64,000 nt of DNA, from contig JBMNNB010000003.1 in NCBI GenBank assembly GCA_050953725.1, forward strand, positions 248,001-312,000. The letters are read 5' to 3'. The stretch is from DTU053 sp012520115. GTDB lineage: Bacteria > Bacillota > Clostridia > Oscillospirales > Acutalibacteraceae. The notes below the pieces were generated by a model, which did not search any database, had not been told where the DNA came from, and saw only the letters and a list, made by a program, of their open reading frames with translations. Within the stretch, counting starts at the first letter, position 1. Each line of letters begins with the position of its first letter. Both the position numbers and the translations under genes were made by a program. Of this stretch, positions 7,193 through 15,145 are shown piece by piece.

Positions 7193-9472
7193 ATGAACAG
7201 AAAGTTATTTAAAGTGCAGTGTGTCCTGATGGCACTCGTCCTTACCTTATCAGGACTGTCTCTAATCGCAGCTGCCTCAGAGCCTGAAGCAAGGCTTTAT
7301 CGGGTTTACGGCGACAGGATGCTGTTCCAGCAGAATAAAGACATTATCCTCGCCGGCACGGCAGCGCCCGGTACTTCAATAACCTGCGAACTGATACAGG
7401 ACGGACAGGTTATAAGAAGCGGCTCCTCGACAGCTGAGGCAGACGGCACCTTCGAAGTCACCATGCCCGGCGTGGCAGGCGGCTATTCTGAGTACGATAT
7501 AGTCTGCAAAGCTGACGGCACAGTCTTCAAAACCCTTCAGAATGTGGTGTTCGGTGAGCTGTGGCTTGCCTCCGGACAGTCAAATATGCAGATGTCCATG
7601 AACCAGAGTCTTGAGGGCAAGGCGCTGATTGAGAACAATCAGCTCGGCAGCCAATGGGTGCGCTATCTTCTGGTGCCCGGACAGCCCGAATATAACGACT
7701 CGGCAAACAACATCCCCCTTAATCCGCAGAATGATGTAAGCGGGGCGGTCTGGTGCGACGGCACGCAAAACGCCGCTCAGGGTGCCAGCGCCGTCGGCTT
7801 CTTCTTTGCGGAAAAGCTGCAGGCAGAAATCGGCATGCCCGTGGGACTTATTTCCGCAGCCCTCGGCGGCACATCCATATACACCTGGCTCTCCCGTCAG
7901 GCTATTGAGAACAACACCGCCGTACTTAACGATACAAAGCAAATCGGTGTATATTACTCCGCCTCACAGTGGAAGGAAGCAAAGCAAAACACCTTCCAGG
8001 ACATCACCTGCAACTACAACAATAAAATCCACCCCCTGCGCAATTTCCGCCCGGCAGGAATGATATGGTATCAGGGCGAATCAAACATAGGTCTGGAATA
8101 CGGCTTCTACACCCGTGCATTCGAGCTTATGCAGGACTCGTACAGCAGTCTTTTCGGCTATGAGAGCGGTGAGCGCCTCCCCATTGTTCACACTCAGCTT
8201 GCCTCCTTTGACTACGGCGACAACAAAACCGCCCTGCCCCAGATGCAGCTTGAATTTGCAGAGATTCAGAAGGCAGACCCCGCAAGCCGTGCAATGACTA
8301 CGATTTATGACGTTCCGCTGACCTATCATCCTGACACACACGCCATTCACCCCCTTTGCAAAGGTCCGGTGGGCGAAAAGATGGCGACGGCAGCTTTGGG
8401 ATTTATTTACGGTGAAAGCGATACATACACCGCCCCCTATGTCCGTTCATACGAGATTGCGGACGGCTCTGTCTATGTGAGCTTTAACAATGTGGGCGAC
8501 GGTCTGACCGTAAAGCAGAGCAATACATATTCGACCCCCGACCCGATTTACGGCTGCACCATTGCAGGGGATGACGGCGTGTTTGTTGAAGCGGATGCCG
8601 AGATAGTCGCACCTGACACCATCCGCATTTACAACCCGGAGATTCCCGACCCCGCAGCCGCAACCTATGCCTACTCCGAGACAAACACCACAGCCAACCT
8701 GTTCAGCACGAAGGACGGCGAAATTGTCTTCGGCGTAGCCCCCTTCACCACAGAGAGGCTTGCAAACGCCTCACACCTGCAGAGCCTTGACTGGACTAAC
8801 TGCGAGATCCAGAGCCGCTGGCACTGCAACGGCAATGTTTTCTCCGGTGACTACGCCACATGGCAGGCAAAGAACGCCGCCGTCTCCTTTACTGAGCAGG
8901 GCGCATACAAGGGTACCGCTTCACTGAAGCTTGACGCCACGGCAGAGAAGTTCACGGCCCTGCCCACAATGATTTATCTGGATGATGACGGCCTTTATAA
9001 GACCTTCGATGACCTGGACACTGATTACAGCAGATTCAAAACAATCAGCTTCATGATAAAAAACATCGGCACCGAGCCGATAAAGCTCTCAAGCTTTAAC
9101 ATTTACACCTCTGCTAACCTCTGGTTCTCGCCGAAAGTCGAAAACGAAGCGGGCATGAGCGTTACAGTTGCGCCCGACGGCGAATGGCATAAGGTCACAC
9201 TTGAGCTCGACACGCTCTATCTTTTCGGCAGGAACAACGGATTTCTGGGCAACCGCTACGACCTGAAAACCGTTTACAAGCTGGAGCTTTGCTTTGAAGG
9301 CGAGAATGCGAGTGTGCTTCTTGACGACTTCACCTTCTCTCCCTCCGACACCGAGGCGAAATACAACCCCGCAAATCTCGGCTCTGCTTTCCGTTACGTC
9401 TTCAAGGCCATCCAGGCTATAATTGACTTCTTCGCAAAGGCAAAATACTTCCTTAATAACCTCGGCAATTAA
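7193..9472 (+). CDS. Secreted SGNH / sialate O-acetylesterase-like enzyme
   Basis: A 759-residue exported protein with a signal peptide at residues 1-28. The esterase domain carries the family blocks GELWLASGQSNMQM (nucleophile Ser about 130), WYQGESN (about 292-298) and a late His/Asp region THAIHP (about 383-388). The family removes O-acetyl groups from sialic acids or acetylated plant glycans; which one applies here is open. Residues about 530-735 look like a beta-sandwich carbohydrate-binding region (TLYLFGRNNGFLGNRYDL, VLLDDFTF). The last 30 residues form a hydrophobic/amphipathic helix (AIQAIIDFFAKAKYFL) that could hold the enzyme at the membrane. A strong AAGGAGGG site precedes the ATG, and a terminator follows. 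Confidence 0.9.
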   Translation: MNRKLFKVQCVLMALVLTLSGLSLIAAASEPEARLYRVYGDRMLFQQNKDIILAGTAAPGTSITCELIQDGQVIRSGSSTAEADGTFEVTMPGVAGGYSEYDIVCKADGTVFKTLQNVVFGELWLASGQSNMQMSMNQSLEGKALIENNQLGSQWVRYLLVPGQPEYNDSANNIPLNPQNDVSGAVWCDGTQNAAQGASAVGFFFAEKLQAEIGMPVGLISAALGGTSIYTWLSRQAIENNTAVLNDTKQIGVYYSASQWKEAKQNTFQDITCNYNNKIHPLRNFRPAGMIWYQGESNIGLEYGFYTRAFELMQDSYSSLFGYESGERLPIVHTQLASFDYGDNKTALPQMQLEFAEIQKADPASRAMTTIYDVPLTYHPDTHAIHPLCKGPVGEKMATAALGFIYGESDTYTAPYVRSYEIADGSVYVSFNNVGDGLTVKQSNTYSTPDPIYGCTIAGDDGVFVEADAEIVAPDTIRIYNPEIPDPAAATYAYSETNTTANLFSTKDGEIVFGVAPFTTERLANASHLQSLDWTNCEIQSRWHCNGNVFSGDYATWQAKNAAVSFTEQGAYKGTASLKLDATAEKFTALPTMIYLDDDGLYKTFDDLDTDYSRFKTISFMIKNIGTEPIKLSSFNIYTSANLWFSPKVENEAGMSVTVAPDGEWHKVTLELDTLYLFGRNNGFLGNRYDLKTVYKLELCFEGENASVLLDDFTFSPSDTEAKYNPANLGSAFRYVFKAIQAIIDFFAKAKYFLNNLGN

Positions 9473-9495
9473 GCACTAATCAAGGCACAATGCAA

Positions 9496-9524
9496 GAGCC
9501 CGCCGGAGTTTCCGGTGGGCTTTA
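9496..9524 (+). terminator. Intrinsic terminator after the esterase gene
   Basis: A GC-rich stem (AGCCCGCCGGA against TCCGGTGGGCT) followed by a short T stretch lies 24 bases after the stop codon. Confidence 0.7.
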
Positions 9525-9552
9525 TAATGTGTGTATTGATTTAGAACAAGTA

Positions 9553-10011
9553 CTATGCGGGCATATCCTTTATGTGCGGGATTTCCAAGTTCAGCAGCAG
9601 GGCTGCCCCGGCAGCCGGGTCGTCAATGTCCTGCACACGTTTTTCCATAGGGCAGGTGTCGTTGCCTGCCCTGTTTTTTATAAAAGGCACCTTTTTATTA
9701 TAATAATAGCTTATGCCTGCGCCTTCTAAAACGGGGACGGCGCAGTCGCTTAAAATCCCCGCATATACTTCCCTTACCCCTGTAAAGGAGAGCAGGAGGG
9801 CCGCCGCCTTGCCGACGATTTTATCGGCCACAAAGGCGCCACGGAGAATTTGGGGCGTGTTCTTTACAATGTCTATAAGCGGTGTAAGCCCCGTAAGAGC
9901 GGAGGAAATCTCCTGTTCGCCGTTTATGACGACCAGAGCGCATTCGCCGTCCTGCAGCTTATTTATCGCCTTTTTCAGTGAGTCAGTCAAGTTTTTATCC
10001 TCTGCTTTCAT
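9553..10011 (-). CDS. DUF1893 domain protein
   Basis: A 152-residue protein matching the DUF1893 pattern, a cytidine-deaminase-like fold of unknown activity. Marks are the N-terminal GECALVVINGEQE (about residues 22-34), GAFVADKIVGKAAALLL (about 59-75), VYAGILSDCAVPVLEGAGI (about 82-100) and a later NRAGNDTCPME. The Cys residues and Lys/Asp pattern are kept, so the active-site-like pocket appears intact. It is the last gene of an operon with an aldo/keto reductase and an ECF S component (6-base gap). No substrate is known for the family. Confidence 0.85.
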   Translation of the reverse strand: MKAEDKNLTDSLKKAINKLQDGECALVVINGEQEISSALTGLTPLIDIVKNTPQILRGAFVADKIVGKAAALLLSFTGVREVYAGILSDCAVPVLEGAGISYYYNKKVPFIKNRAGNDTCPMEKRVQDIDDPAAGAALLLNLEIPHIKDMPA

Positions 10012-10017
10012 TTATGA

Positions 10018-10602
10018 TTAACCTGCGGCCTTATTATCATCCTTTTTGAAGTCCTTCTTCTGCGTATCAGCAGGGACAATTACCTGCAGCTTACGCAGCA
10101 GAAAAACAATCGTCGGGATGAATATAATCTGAATGATAATTCCGATTATTCCTGTGGTGACCGCTTCCCAGGCGGCGATAGGGCCTATTTTTGAAATTTT
10201 AAGCAAATCGGTCGCAACAAAAAGGGAGAGCGCATACATAAGCCTGCCGAATATCATTGCGCCCGCAAGGGATAGGGCTGTGCCGAAGCGGACTTTCTGA
10301 AAATTGAGCTTTCTGAACAGCAGTCCGCTCATAAAGCCGTATCCGGCAAGCTCAATGACCATGAAGGCGAGCCTTGCGACGGGCGGCATATTGGTAAGCA
10401 GACAGCTTATTATTGGAGAAACAGCACCCACCGTCAGCCCGAAAAACGGCCCTAAGACAAAGCCGCTAAGCAGCACCGGAATGTGCATCGGAAGCAGTAT
10501 TCTGCCGAGCTCTGCCGCACCGATTATATGGATAACCTGAGGAAGTATTATCGACAGAGCAATGAACAATCCTCCCAGTGCTGTTTTTCTGCTTAAATTC
10601 AT
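10018..10602 (-). CDS. ECF transporter S component
   Basis: A 194-residue membrane protein with about five to six hydrophobic helices. The N-terminal segment SRKTALGGLFIALSIIL and the following HIPVLLSGFVLGPFFGLTVG are typical of substrate-binding S components of energy-coupling factor transporters. The C-terminal tail is highly charged. Such S components borrow a shared EcfAA'T module, which is not in this window. The substrate, probably a vitamin or related molecule, is not evident and no riboswitch precedes it. A GGAG ribosome site is well placed. It sits 19 bases after the aldo/keto reductase gene in the same operon. Confidence 0.85.
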   Translation of the reverse strand: MNLSRKTALGGLFIALSIILPQVIHIIGAAELGRILLPMHIPVLLSGFVLGPFFGLTVGAVSPIISCLLTNMPPVARLAFMVIELAGYGFMSGLLFRKLNFQKVRFGTALSLAGAMIFGRLMYALSLFVATDLLKISKIGPIAAWEAVTTGIIGIIIQIIFIPTIVFLLRKLQVIVPADTQKKDFKKDDNKAAG

Positions 10603-10621
10603 CTATTATCTCCTTATGTGT

Positions 10622-11761
10622 TTACTTCAGGGAATTTACAACTAAATCCAGTTCCTTCTGCAGGCGGCTTAAATCCTCCATTATGTGTATGTGCTGAGGA
10701 CAGGCCTCCTCACACTGACCGCAGGAAGCGCAGTTTAGCGCCTTTTCGTCTTCATCAATTTCGTTTTCCCATTGCCATGCGACGGATTGTTTGTTGCCGT
10801 ACATGCTGTACTCATTCCAGATGCGGAAATTCTTAGGTATGTCCACGCCGGAAGGACAGGGCATGCAGTATTTGCAGTTTGTGCATTCGTTGTTGACCTT
10901 GCTCTTAATTCTCTCGGGCAGGGCGGCTATCATCTGCTGCTCTGCGTCATTGAGAGGTCTGAATTCGCTTAAGGTGTTAAGGTTATCCTCAAGCTGCTCC
11001 ATTGCAGACATGCCGCTGAGGATTACCTTTACATTAGGCAGGCTTGCTACCCACCTTAATCCCCATGATGCGGTGGAGGCGTCAGGCTCAAGCTCTCTCA
11101 GTTCATCGGTTATATCCTCGGGTAAACAAGCGAGCTTGCCGCCCTTGAGGGGTTCCATTACGATAACGGGGATCCCGAGACTTTCGGCCAGCTCATATCC
11201 CTTCATGCCCGCCTGGTGCTCAGTGTCCATGTAGTTGAGCTGAATCTGGCAGAAGTCCCATGCCCTGCTTGTAAGTATTGTTTCAAATACCTCGTAATCA
11301 TCGTGGAATGAAAAACCGAAGTATTTTATTTTTCCCTGTTCCTTCAGACTTTCGCAATACTCGGGAACGCCGAGTGAGGCCAGTCTTTCCCAGGCCTGTT
11401 TATCCAGGGAATGGAGCAGGTAAAAATCGATATAATCAGTCTGAAGCCTTTCGAGCTGCTTAGCGAATATACGCTTTGCGTCATCGAGCGTTTTTACAGG
11501 CCAGTGGGGCAGCTTATCGGCAAAATAGAAGCTGCTGCGGTCATATTTGGACATGACCTTACCCAAAAAGGGTTCGCTTTTGCCGGAGTGGTAGTAGTAT
11601 GCGGTATCGAAATAGTTTATTCCCTTGCTGTATGCGTAATCGAGCAGCTTCTCAGCCTTAACTTCGTCAATTTCACCGTCTTCGGTCGTGGGGAATCTCA
11701 TGCAGCCGTAGCCAAGCAGCGAAGCCGAAACATTTGTCTTTCCAACTACTCTGTAATCCAA
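10622..11761 (-). CDS. Aldo/keto reductase with C-terminal [4Fe-4S] domain
   Basis: A 379-residue protein. Residues 1 to about 280 are an aldo/keto reductase barrel: FDTAYYYHSGKSE (catalytic Asp and Tyr), HLS-type segment DFYLLHSLD, and VIVMEPLKGGKL. The last 100 residues hold ferredoxin-like cysteine clusters, CTNCKYC-X-PC and CASCGQCEEACP, consistent with Fe-S binding. This AKR plus ferredoxin architecture is common in Clostridia; the physiological substrate is unknown. The start is a TTG at 11761 with a good GGAGG site 7 bases upstream. It leads the AKR, ECF-S, DUF1893 operon. Confidence 0.92.
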   Translation of the reverse strand: MDYRVVGKTNVSASLLGYGCMRFPTTEDGEIDEVKAEKLLDYAYSKGINYFDTAYYYHSGKSEPFLGKVMSKYDRSSFYFADKLPHWPVKTLDDAKRIFAKQLERLQTDYIDFYLLHSLDKQAWERLASLGVPEYCESLKEQGKIKYFGFSFHDDYEVFETILTSRAWDFCQIQLNYMDTEHQAGMKGYELAESLGIPVIVMEPLKGGKLACLPEDITDELRELEPDASTASWGLRWVASLPNVKVILSGMSAMEQLEDNLNTLSEFRPLNDAEQQMIAALPERIKSKVNNECTNCKYCMPCPSGVDIPKNFRIWNEYSMYGNKQSVAWQWENEIDEDEKALNCASCGQCEEACPQHIHIMEDLSRLQKELDLVVNSLK

Positions 11762-11860
11762 ATCAAGCCCTCCTTATGTAAGCTTATGATTATTATAATA
11801 TAATGGGAAAAAATATAAAATCCCTAAAATTTCAAGATTGGGGTTTAATGTAATTTTGCG

Positions 11861-11956
11861 TCAAGCCGCAAGTAAAATGAAATTCGCACATTAACATGCA
11901 CGGCATAATTAATAAGCTTTGCTTTTTCATTAGTTCCGAAAGGAACGAATTTCATT
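11861..11956. repeat. Diverged copy of an intergenic hairpin-rich repeat
   Basis: This gap contains the pattern AGCCGCA, TGAAAT, short palindromes (TTCCGAAAGGAA) and AATTTCATTG that resembles, in shortened form, the better repeats at 20412-20637 and 37556-37723. The match is judged by eye and is weaker than the other two. Confidence 0.4.
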
Positions 11957-11986
11957 GAAAAAAGCAAGTCTTACGACTTGCTTTTT
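11957..11986 (-). terminator. Intrinsic terminator after tRNA-Pro
   Basis: A 12-bp perfect stem around loop TTAC (AAAAAGCAAGTC paired with GACTTGCTTTTT) directly follows the tRNA 3' end on the minus strand and ends in a T run. Confidence 0.85.
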
Positions 11987-11988
11987 CA

Positions 11989-12065
11989 TGGTCGGGATGA
12001 CAGGATTTGAACCTGCGGCATCTTGGTCCCAAACCAAGCGCTCTACCAAGCTGAGCCACATCCCG
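11989..12065 (-). tRNA. tRNA-Pro (anticodon TGG)
   Basis: The minus strand folds as a complete cloverleaf of 77 bases: acceptor CGGGATG/CATCCCG, anticodon stem CTTGG/CCAAG with loop TTTGGGA (anticodon TGG), T-arm with TTCAAAT, and an encoded CCA end. A terminator follows immediately. Confidence 0.96.
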
Positions 12066-12187
12066 TTATTGTCTTGCCTTAAATTTGCTATGACATTATA
12101 CACAAAGGCAGGGCGACTTGTCAACAACGGCGAGGCTGTCAAAGGGAGGAAATCCTGCGGGTTTGAGACTTGCCGAAACAAAAATTT

Positions 12188-12211
12188 GAGGCTGTGATTA
12201 CTCACAGCCTC
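12188..12211 (-). terminator. Terminator of the beta-helix gene
   Basis: A 10-bp perfect stem (GAGGCTGTGA with TCACAGCCTC, loop TTAC) just after the minus-strand stop, followed by an A/T-rich run. Confidence 0.7.
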
Positions 12212-12217
12212 TTTGCA

Positions 12218-14416
12218 TTAATATCTTCCGATTTCGCTTAGCGGCAGGTTATAAAAATCGTCGGTCAGTTCGTACAGGAACATGGAATCGGCGTTCACCG
12301 TATAGTCACGCTTTCCTATGTTCGGGAATACCGAAAGGATGGCACCGAAGTTTATGACCGCATTATGCTCTACGGTGCTGAATTTTGTGACAAAGGTGTT
12401 CATGCTTCCTATATTCGGCACGGGGGACTTGGAGATTACGATATTGTCCGAAACTACACTGAATGCGGGGTTCGGGCCGAAGTACGGGTTTTCCACATCG
12501 TCGAAATCATCCGATATTTTCGACATCTGCGGGAAGGCCTCTTTCCAGACATCTGTCTGCCACGGGGAGTTATAAAGACCGATCCACAATCCTGTGTTTT
12601 TCCGTCCGTGACCGAACCAGAAATTCTCGTCAAGGACGCCCTCAATTACTCTTGCGTCGTAGGTAATGCCCCGTCGTGAGTTTATTATTATGTTGTTTTT
12701 GACGGTGAGGTCACGGCCGCCGCCGAGCAGAAGGCCGTTGCCCGGAACATTGAGAAGGAGATTACCATATACGCTCTGGCCCGAAAGACCGTCGTCCAGA
12801 TAAATACCGTCTGGCTCGAAATCGCCGGAGCCTAAATTGTAAATGCAGTTATATCTTATCTCGGTTCCGTAATCCGTCCATGAGCGTCCCGCATAGATAG
12901 CTCCCGCATCATGGGATTGCAGTACGACTTCGTATATTTCGTTATATTCGATTATGTGATTCTGTCCCGAATATGTGATAGCCTGATGGGGAGAGCGGCA
13001 CATCTCGTTGTGGGAGCAGATATTGCCGACTCCGACCAGCCTTACTCCCGCCTGATATGTAATGTAAACCTCAGACCAGTCGTGTATGTAGTTGTTGTCC
13101 GCCCTGTTGTTTCCGGGAATCAGGTTATCCCTGTCGCCGCCGGTTAAATATATACCGCCTCGGCCTGTATGATAGATATCGCACTCGGTAACCAGATTAT
13201 TGTAGCCGTTCACAATAACCGCAGTTCCGCCTATATTCCTTACAGTGCAGCCCTTGACGGTTGTATTGTCGGCGTTGACTTCCATACCGTTGACACGGGT
13301 GCCCTGTATCGTCAGGTTCTCAAATGTAAGGTAGCCGGCGCTCGAACTGATTACGGGATTTTGTGTTACGGTTAAGAATATTTCCCCTGAGCTCAAATCC
13401 TGGTCGGGATAGAAATAGAGTATTCCGTTCTCACGGTCGATGTAGTATTCGCCGGGGCTGTCAAGCTCTTCAAGCACATTGAAGAAATAATAGGGTGCGT
13501 CTTTCTTCATGCCGTAGAAGGAGGCATAGGTTGATTCGATGGTATTTCCTGAAACGGACTTTACGGGGGTGGAGCCGTCCGCCCAGTCGAACCGCCAGTA
13601 GCCCATCATCCAGACATCATCGAGCGTGCTCCAGGAGGCCACTCTTGAGGCTGTCTTCTTATCCATTTTAAACTTGTCGCCCGGAGGGTTGACAAAGCCG
13701 CTCCAGCCCTGCGGGGCGTTGTTTTCGGCGAGGCTGTCATAGACTATGTCACCGGTTTTGAGAAACTCACCTTTATCGGGATAGCGGGCAAGGGTCATCC
13801 TTCTGTCGGCAAAAAACAGCTCGCAGAATACGCCTGCTCCCTTTGAGTAAATACCCGCTGTGTTATATGAGCCTATTGCAAGTATTTCCCCGATTTCCTC
13901 GGCGGTAAGGCCGCATTCGTAAAGGTCGGCTGTGAGGACTTTACTTCTGACATTGGCTTTAAGCCTGTTTGCAATCTCTCCGCTTAACGGGGAGAAATCA
14001 TCCTTTGTCAGACTGAAGCCGCCGTTTATTACTGCCTCCCCGTCACCGTAGGCGCAGTATTTTACGGGGCAGCTTTCGGTTCCGCCGTCTTCTTCGGTGA
14101 ATTCAAGGCCGTCTGTTCTGTACTCACCGGCCATAAGGCAGACGGTGACAGAGCTTCTGCCTGTTTTGTCGAGGCTGCGTACGGCATCCCTTGCCCTTTC
14201 GATGGTTGCAAAGGGATTGGCTAAAGAGCCGTCGCCCTCGTCGCTGCCGTTTGGGGAAACATAAAAGTCGCCCTCAACTATTTCTGCAGGCTTTTCGGTG
14301 TACTCGCTCAAGCCCCTTGGGGCGGGCGCCGGGGCAATTAACCACGGCCACAATGCAATGGAGCTTATAAAGAGTAATACGGACATGAAAAACGAGGTTA
14401 TTTTACTTACTTCCAT
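12218..14416 (-). CDS. Secreted right-handed parallel beta-helix protein
   Basis: The frame is open from 14464, but the ATG at 14416 has a GGAGGT ribosome site 8 bases upstream and starts directly into a hydrophobic export segment, so I use it (732 residues). After the segment comes FYVSPNGSDEGDGSLANPFATIERARDAVRSL, the typical opening of secreted pectate-lyase-like beta-helix enzymes. Residues about 360-620 show repeated short beta turns such as LTFENLTIQGTRVNGMEV, TTVKGCTVRNIGGTAVIV, NLVTECDIYHTGRGGIYL and GNLLLNVPGNGLLLGG. Such proteins are polysaccharide lyases, hydrolases or epimerases; no family-specific catalytic residues could be assigned. It is a single gene with its own terminator. 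Confidence 0.88.
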   Translation of the reverse strand: MEVSKITSFFMSVLLFISSIALWPWLIAPAPAPRGLSEYTEKPAEIVEGDFYVSPNGSDEGDGSLANPFATIERARDAVRSLDKTGRSSVTVCLMAGEYRTDGLEFTEEDGGTESCPVKYCAYGDGEAVINGGFSLTKDDFSPLSGEIANRLKANVRSKVLTADLYECGLTAEEIGEILAIGSYNTAGIYSKGAGVFCELFFADRRMTLARYPDKGEFLKTGDIVYDSLAENNAPQGWSGFVNPPGDKFKMDKKTASRVASWSTLDDVWMMGYWRFDWADGSTPVKSVSGNTIESTYASFYGMKKDAPYYFFNVLEELDSPGEYYIDRENGILYFYPDQDLSSGEIFLTVTQNPVISSSAGYLTFENLTIQGTRVNGMEVNADNTTVKGCTVRNIGGTAVIVNGYNNLVTECDIYHTGRGGIYLTGGDRDNLIPGNNRADNNYIHDWSEVYITYQAGVRLVGVGNICSHNEMCRSPHQAITYSGQNHIIEYNEIYEVVLQSHDAGAIYAGRSWTDYGTEIRYNCIYNLGSGDFEPDGIYLDDGLSGQSVYGNLLLNVPGNGLLLGGGRDLTVKNNIIINSRRGITYDARVIEGVLDENFWFGHGRKNTGLWIGLYNSPWQTDVWKEAFPQMSKISDDFDDVENPYFGPNPAFSVVSDNIVISKSPVPNIGSMNTFVTKFSTVEHNAVINFGAILSVFPNIGKRDYTVNADSMFLYELTDDFYNLPLSEIGRY

Positions 14417-14608
14417 ATCAGACACCTCCGTTTCAAACATACCATTTTGAGGGGACAAAGGCAATACTATCCAAACAAAGTTTTTATAAGTGCAAAGGAT
14501 AAACCGGCGGCGGGGAGGGGCTTATTAAGGCTGCTTTTTTGGTGTCAGACGGGCAGAATAAATACAGAGTCTTTGAATATTCTTAACCAAAGCTTAAAAA
14601 TCGCTTGC

Positions 14609-14637
14609 TTGACGGAAACACCGTTGAGTCGTATTAT
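14609..14637 (+). promoter_or_regulatory. Sigma-A promoter of the FHA-FtsW-PBP operon
   Basis: TTGACG and TATTAT are separated by exactly 17 bases and end 36 bases before the FHA gene start. This is one of the best promoter matches in the window. Confidence 0.7.
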
Positions 14638-14672
14638 AGACTTAATATTGATAGTAAAAAGGGGGCATATAT

Positions 14673-15113
14673 ATGTTGCTGAGCATTGCACTTTCATCGG
14701 AAATGCTCTTGCGGATTTTTCTGCTTGTATGCTTTCTGTGTCCCCTTGTGTTCGCCTTTACTCTGATGCTGTGGGAGCGAAGCGACAGCCCCGTTATCGC
14801 AACCTTGACTGACAAGGCTACCGGCGACATATATGAAATCAGCTCATGGGAGACTTCAATAGGCAGGGCGAGGCTCTGCGACGTTGTACTCGCCTACGGC
14901 ACCGTGTCAAGGCTTCATGCGGTCATTACAAGGCGAAAGAAAAGCTGGATAATCTTTGACACCAACTCAAGCCTCGGCATAAAGGTAAACGGGCTTATTG
15001 TCAAGAGCAAGGCAAGTCTTTACGATGGGGACGTTATTACCCTCGGAGATGTGGATTTTACCTTCAGCGCTCTTGAGCTGCCGGAATATAAGAATCAGCG
15101 CAAGAAAAAATAA
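14673..15113 (+). CDS. Membrane-anchored FHA domain protein
   Basis: A 146-residue protein with one N-terminal membrane helix (about residues 8-32) and a cytoplasmic FHA domain (about 45-140). The domain shows the phosphothreonine-binding signature: SIGRARLCDVVL, then TVSRLHAVITRR and NSSLGIKVNG. FHA domains bind phosphothreonine peptides made by Ser/Thr kinases. The next two genes encode an FtsW/RodA polymerase and a class B PBP, so it probably links kinase signalling to peptidoglycan synthesis, as FHA proteins do near rodA-pbpA in Actinobacteria (comparison from known systems; role here inferred). A GGGGG ribosome site lies before the ATG. No kinase gene is in view. Confidence 0.9.
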   Translation: MLLSIALSSEMLLRIFLLVCFLCPLVFAFTLMLWERSDSPVIATLTDKATGDIYEISSWETSIGRARLCDVVLAYGTVSRLHAVITRRKKSWIIFDTNSSLGIKVNGLIVKSKASLYDGDVITLGDVDFTFSALELPEYKNQRKKK

Positions 15114-15145
15114 CTGAGGCTACTGCCCCGAAAGGTGATGAAGGC

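Noticed and set aside
11930..12205. Overlapping frames on both strands
   Set aside because: They span tRNA-Pro and its terminator, which explain the sequence better.
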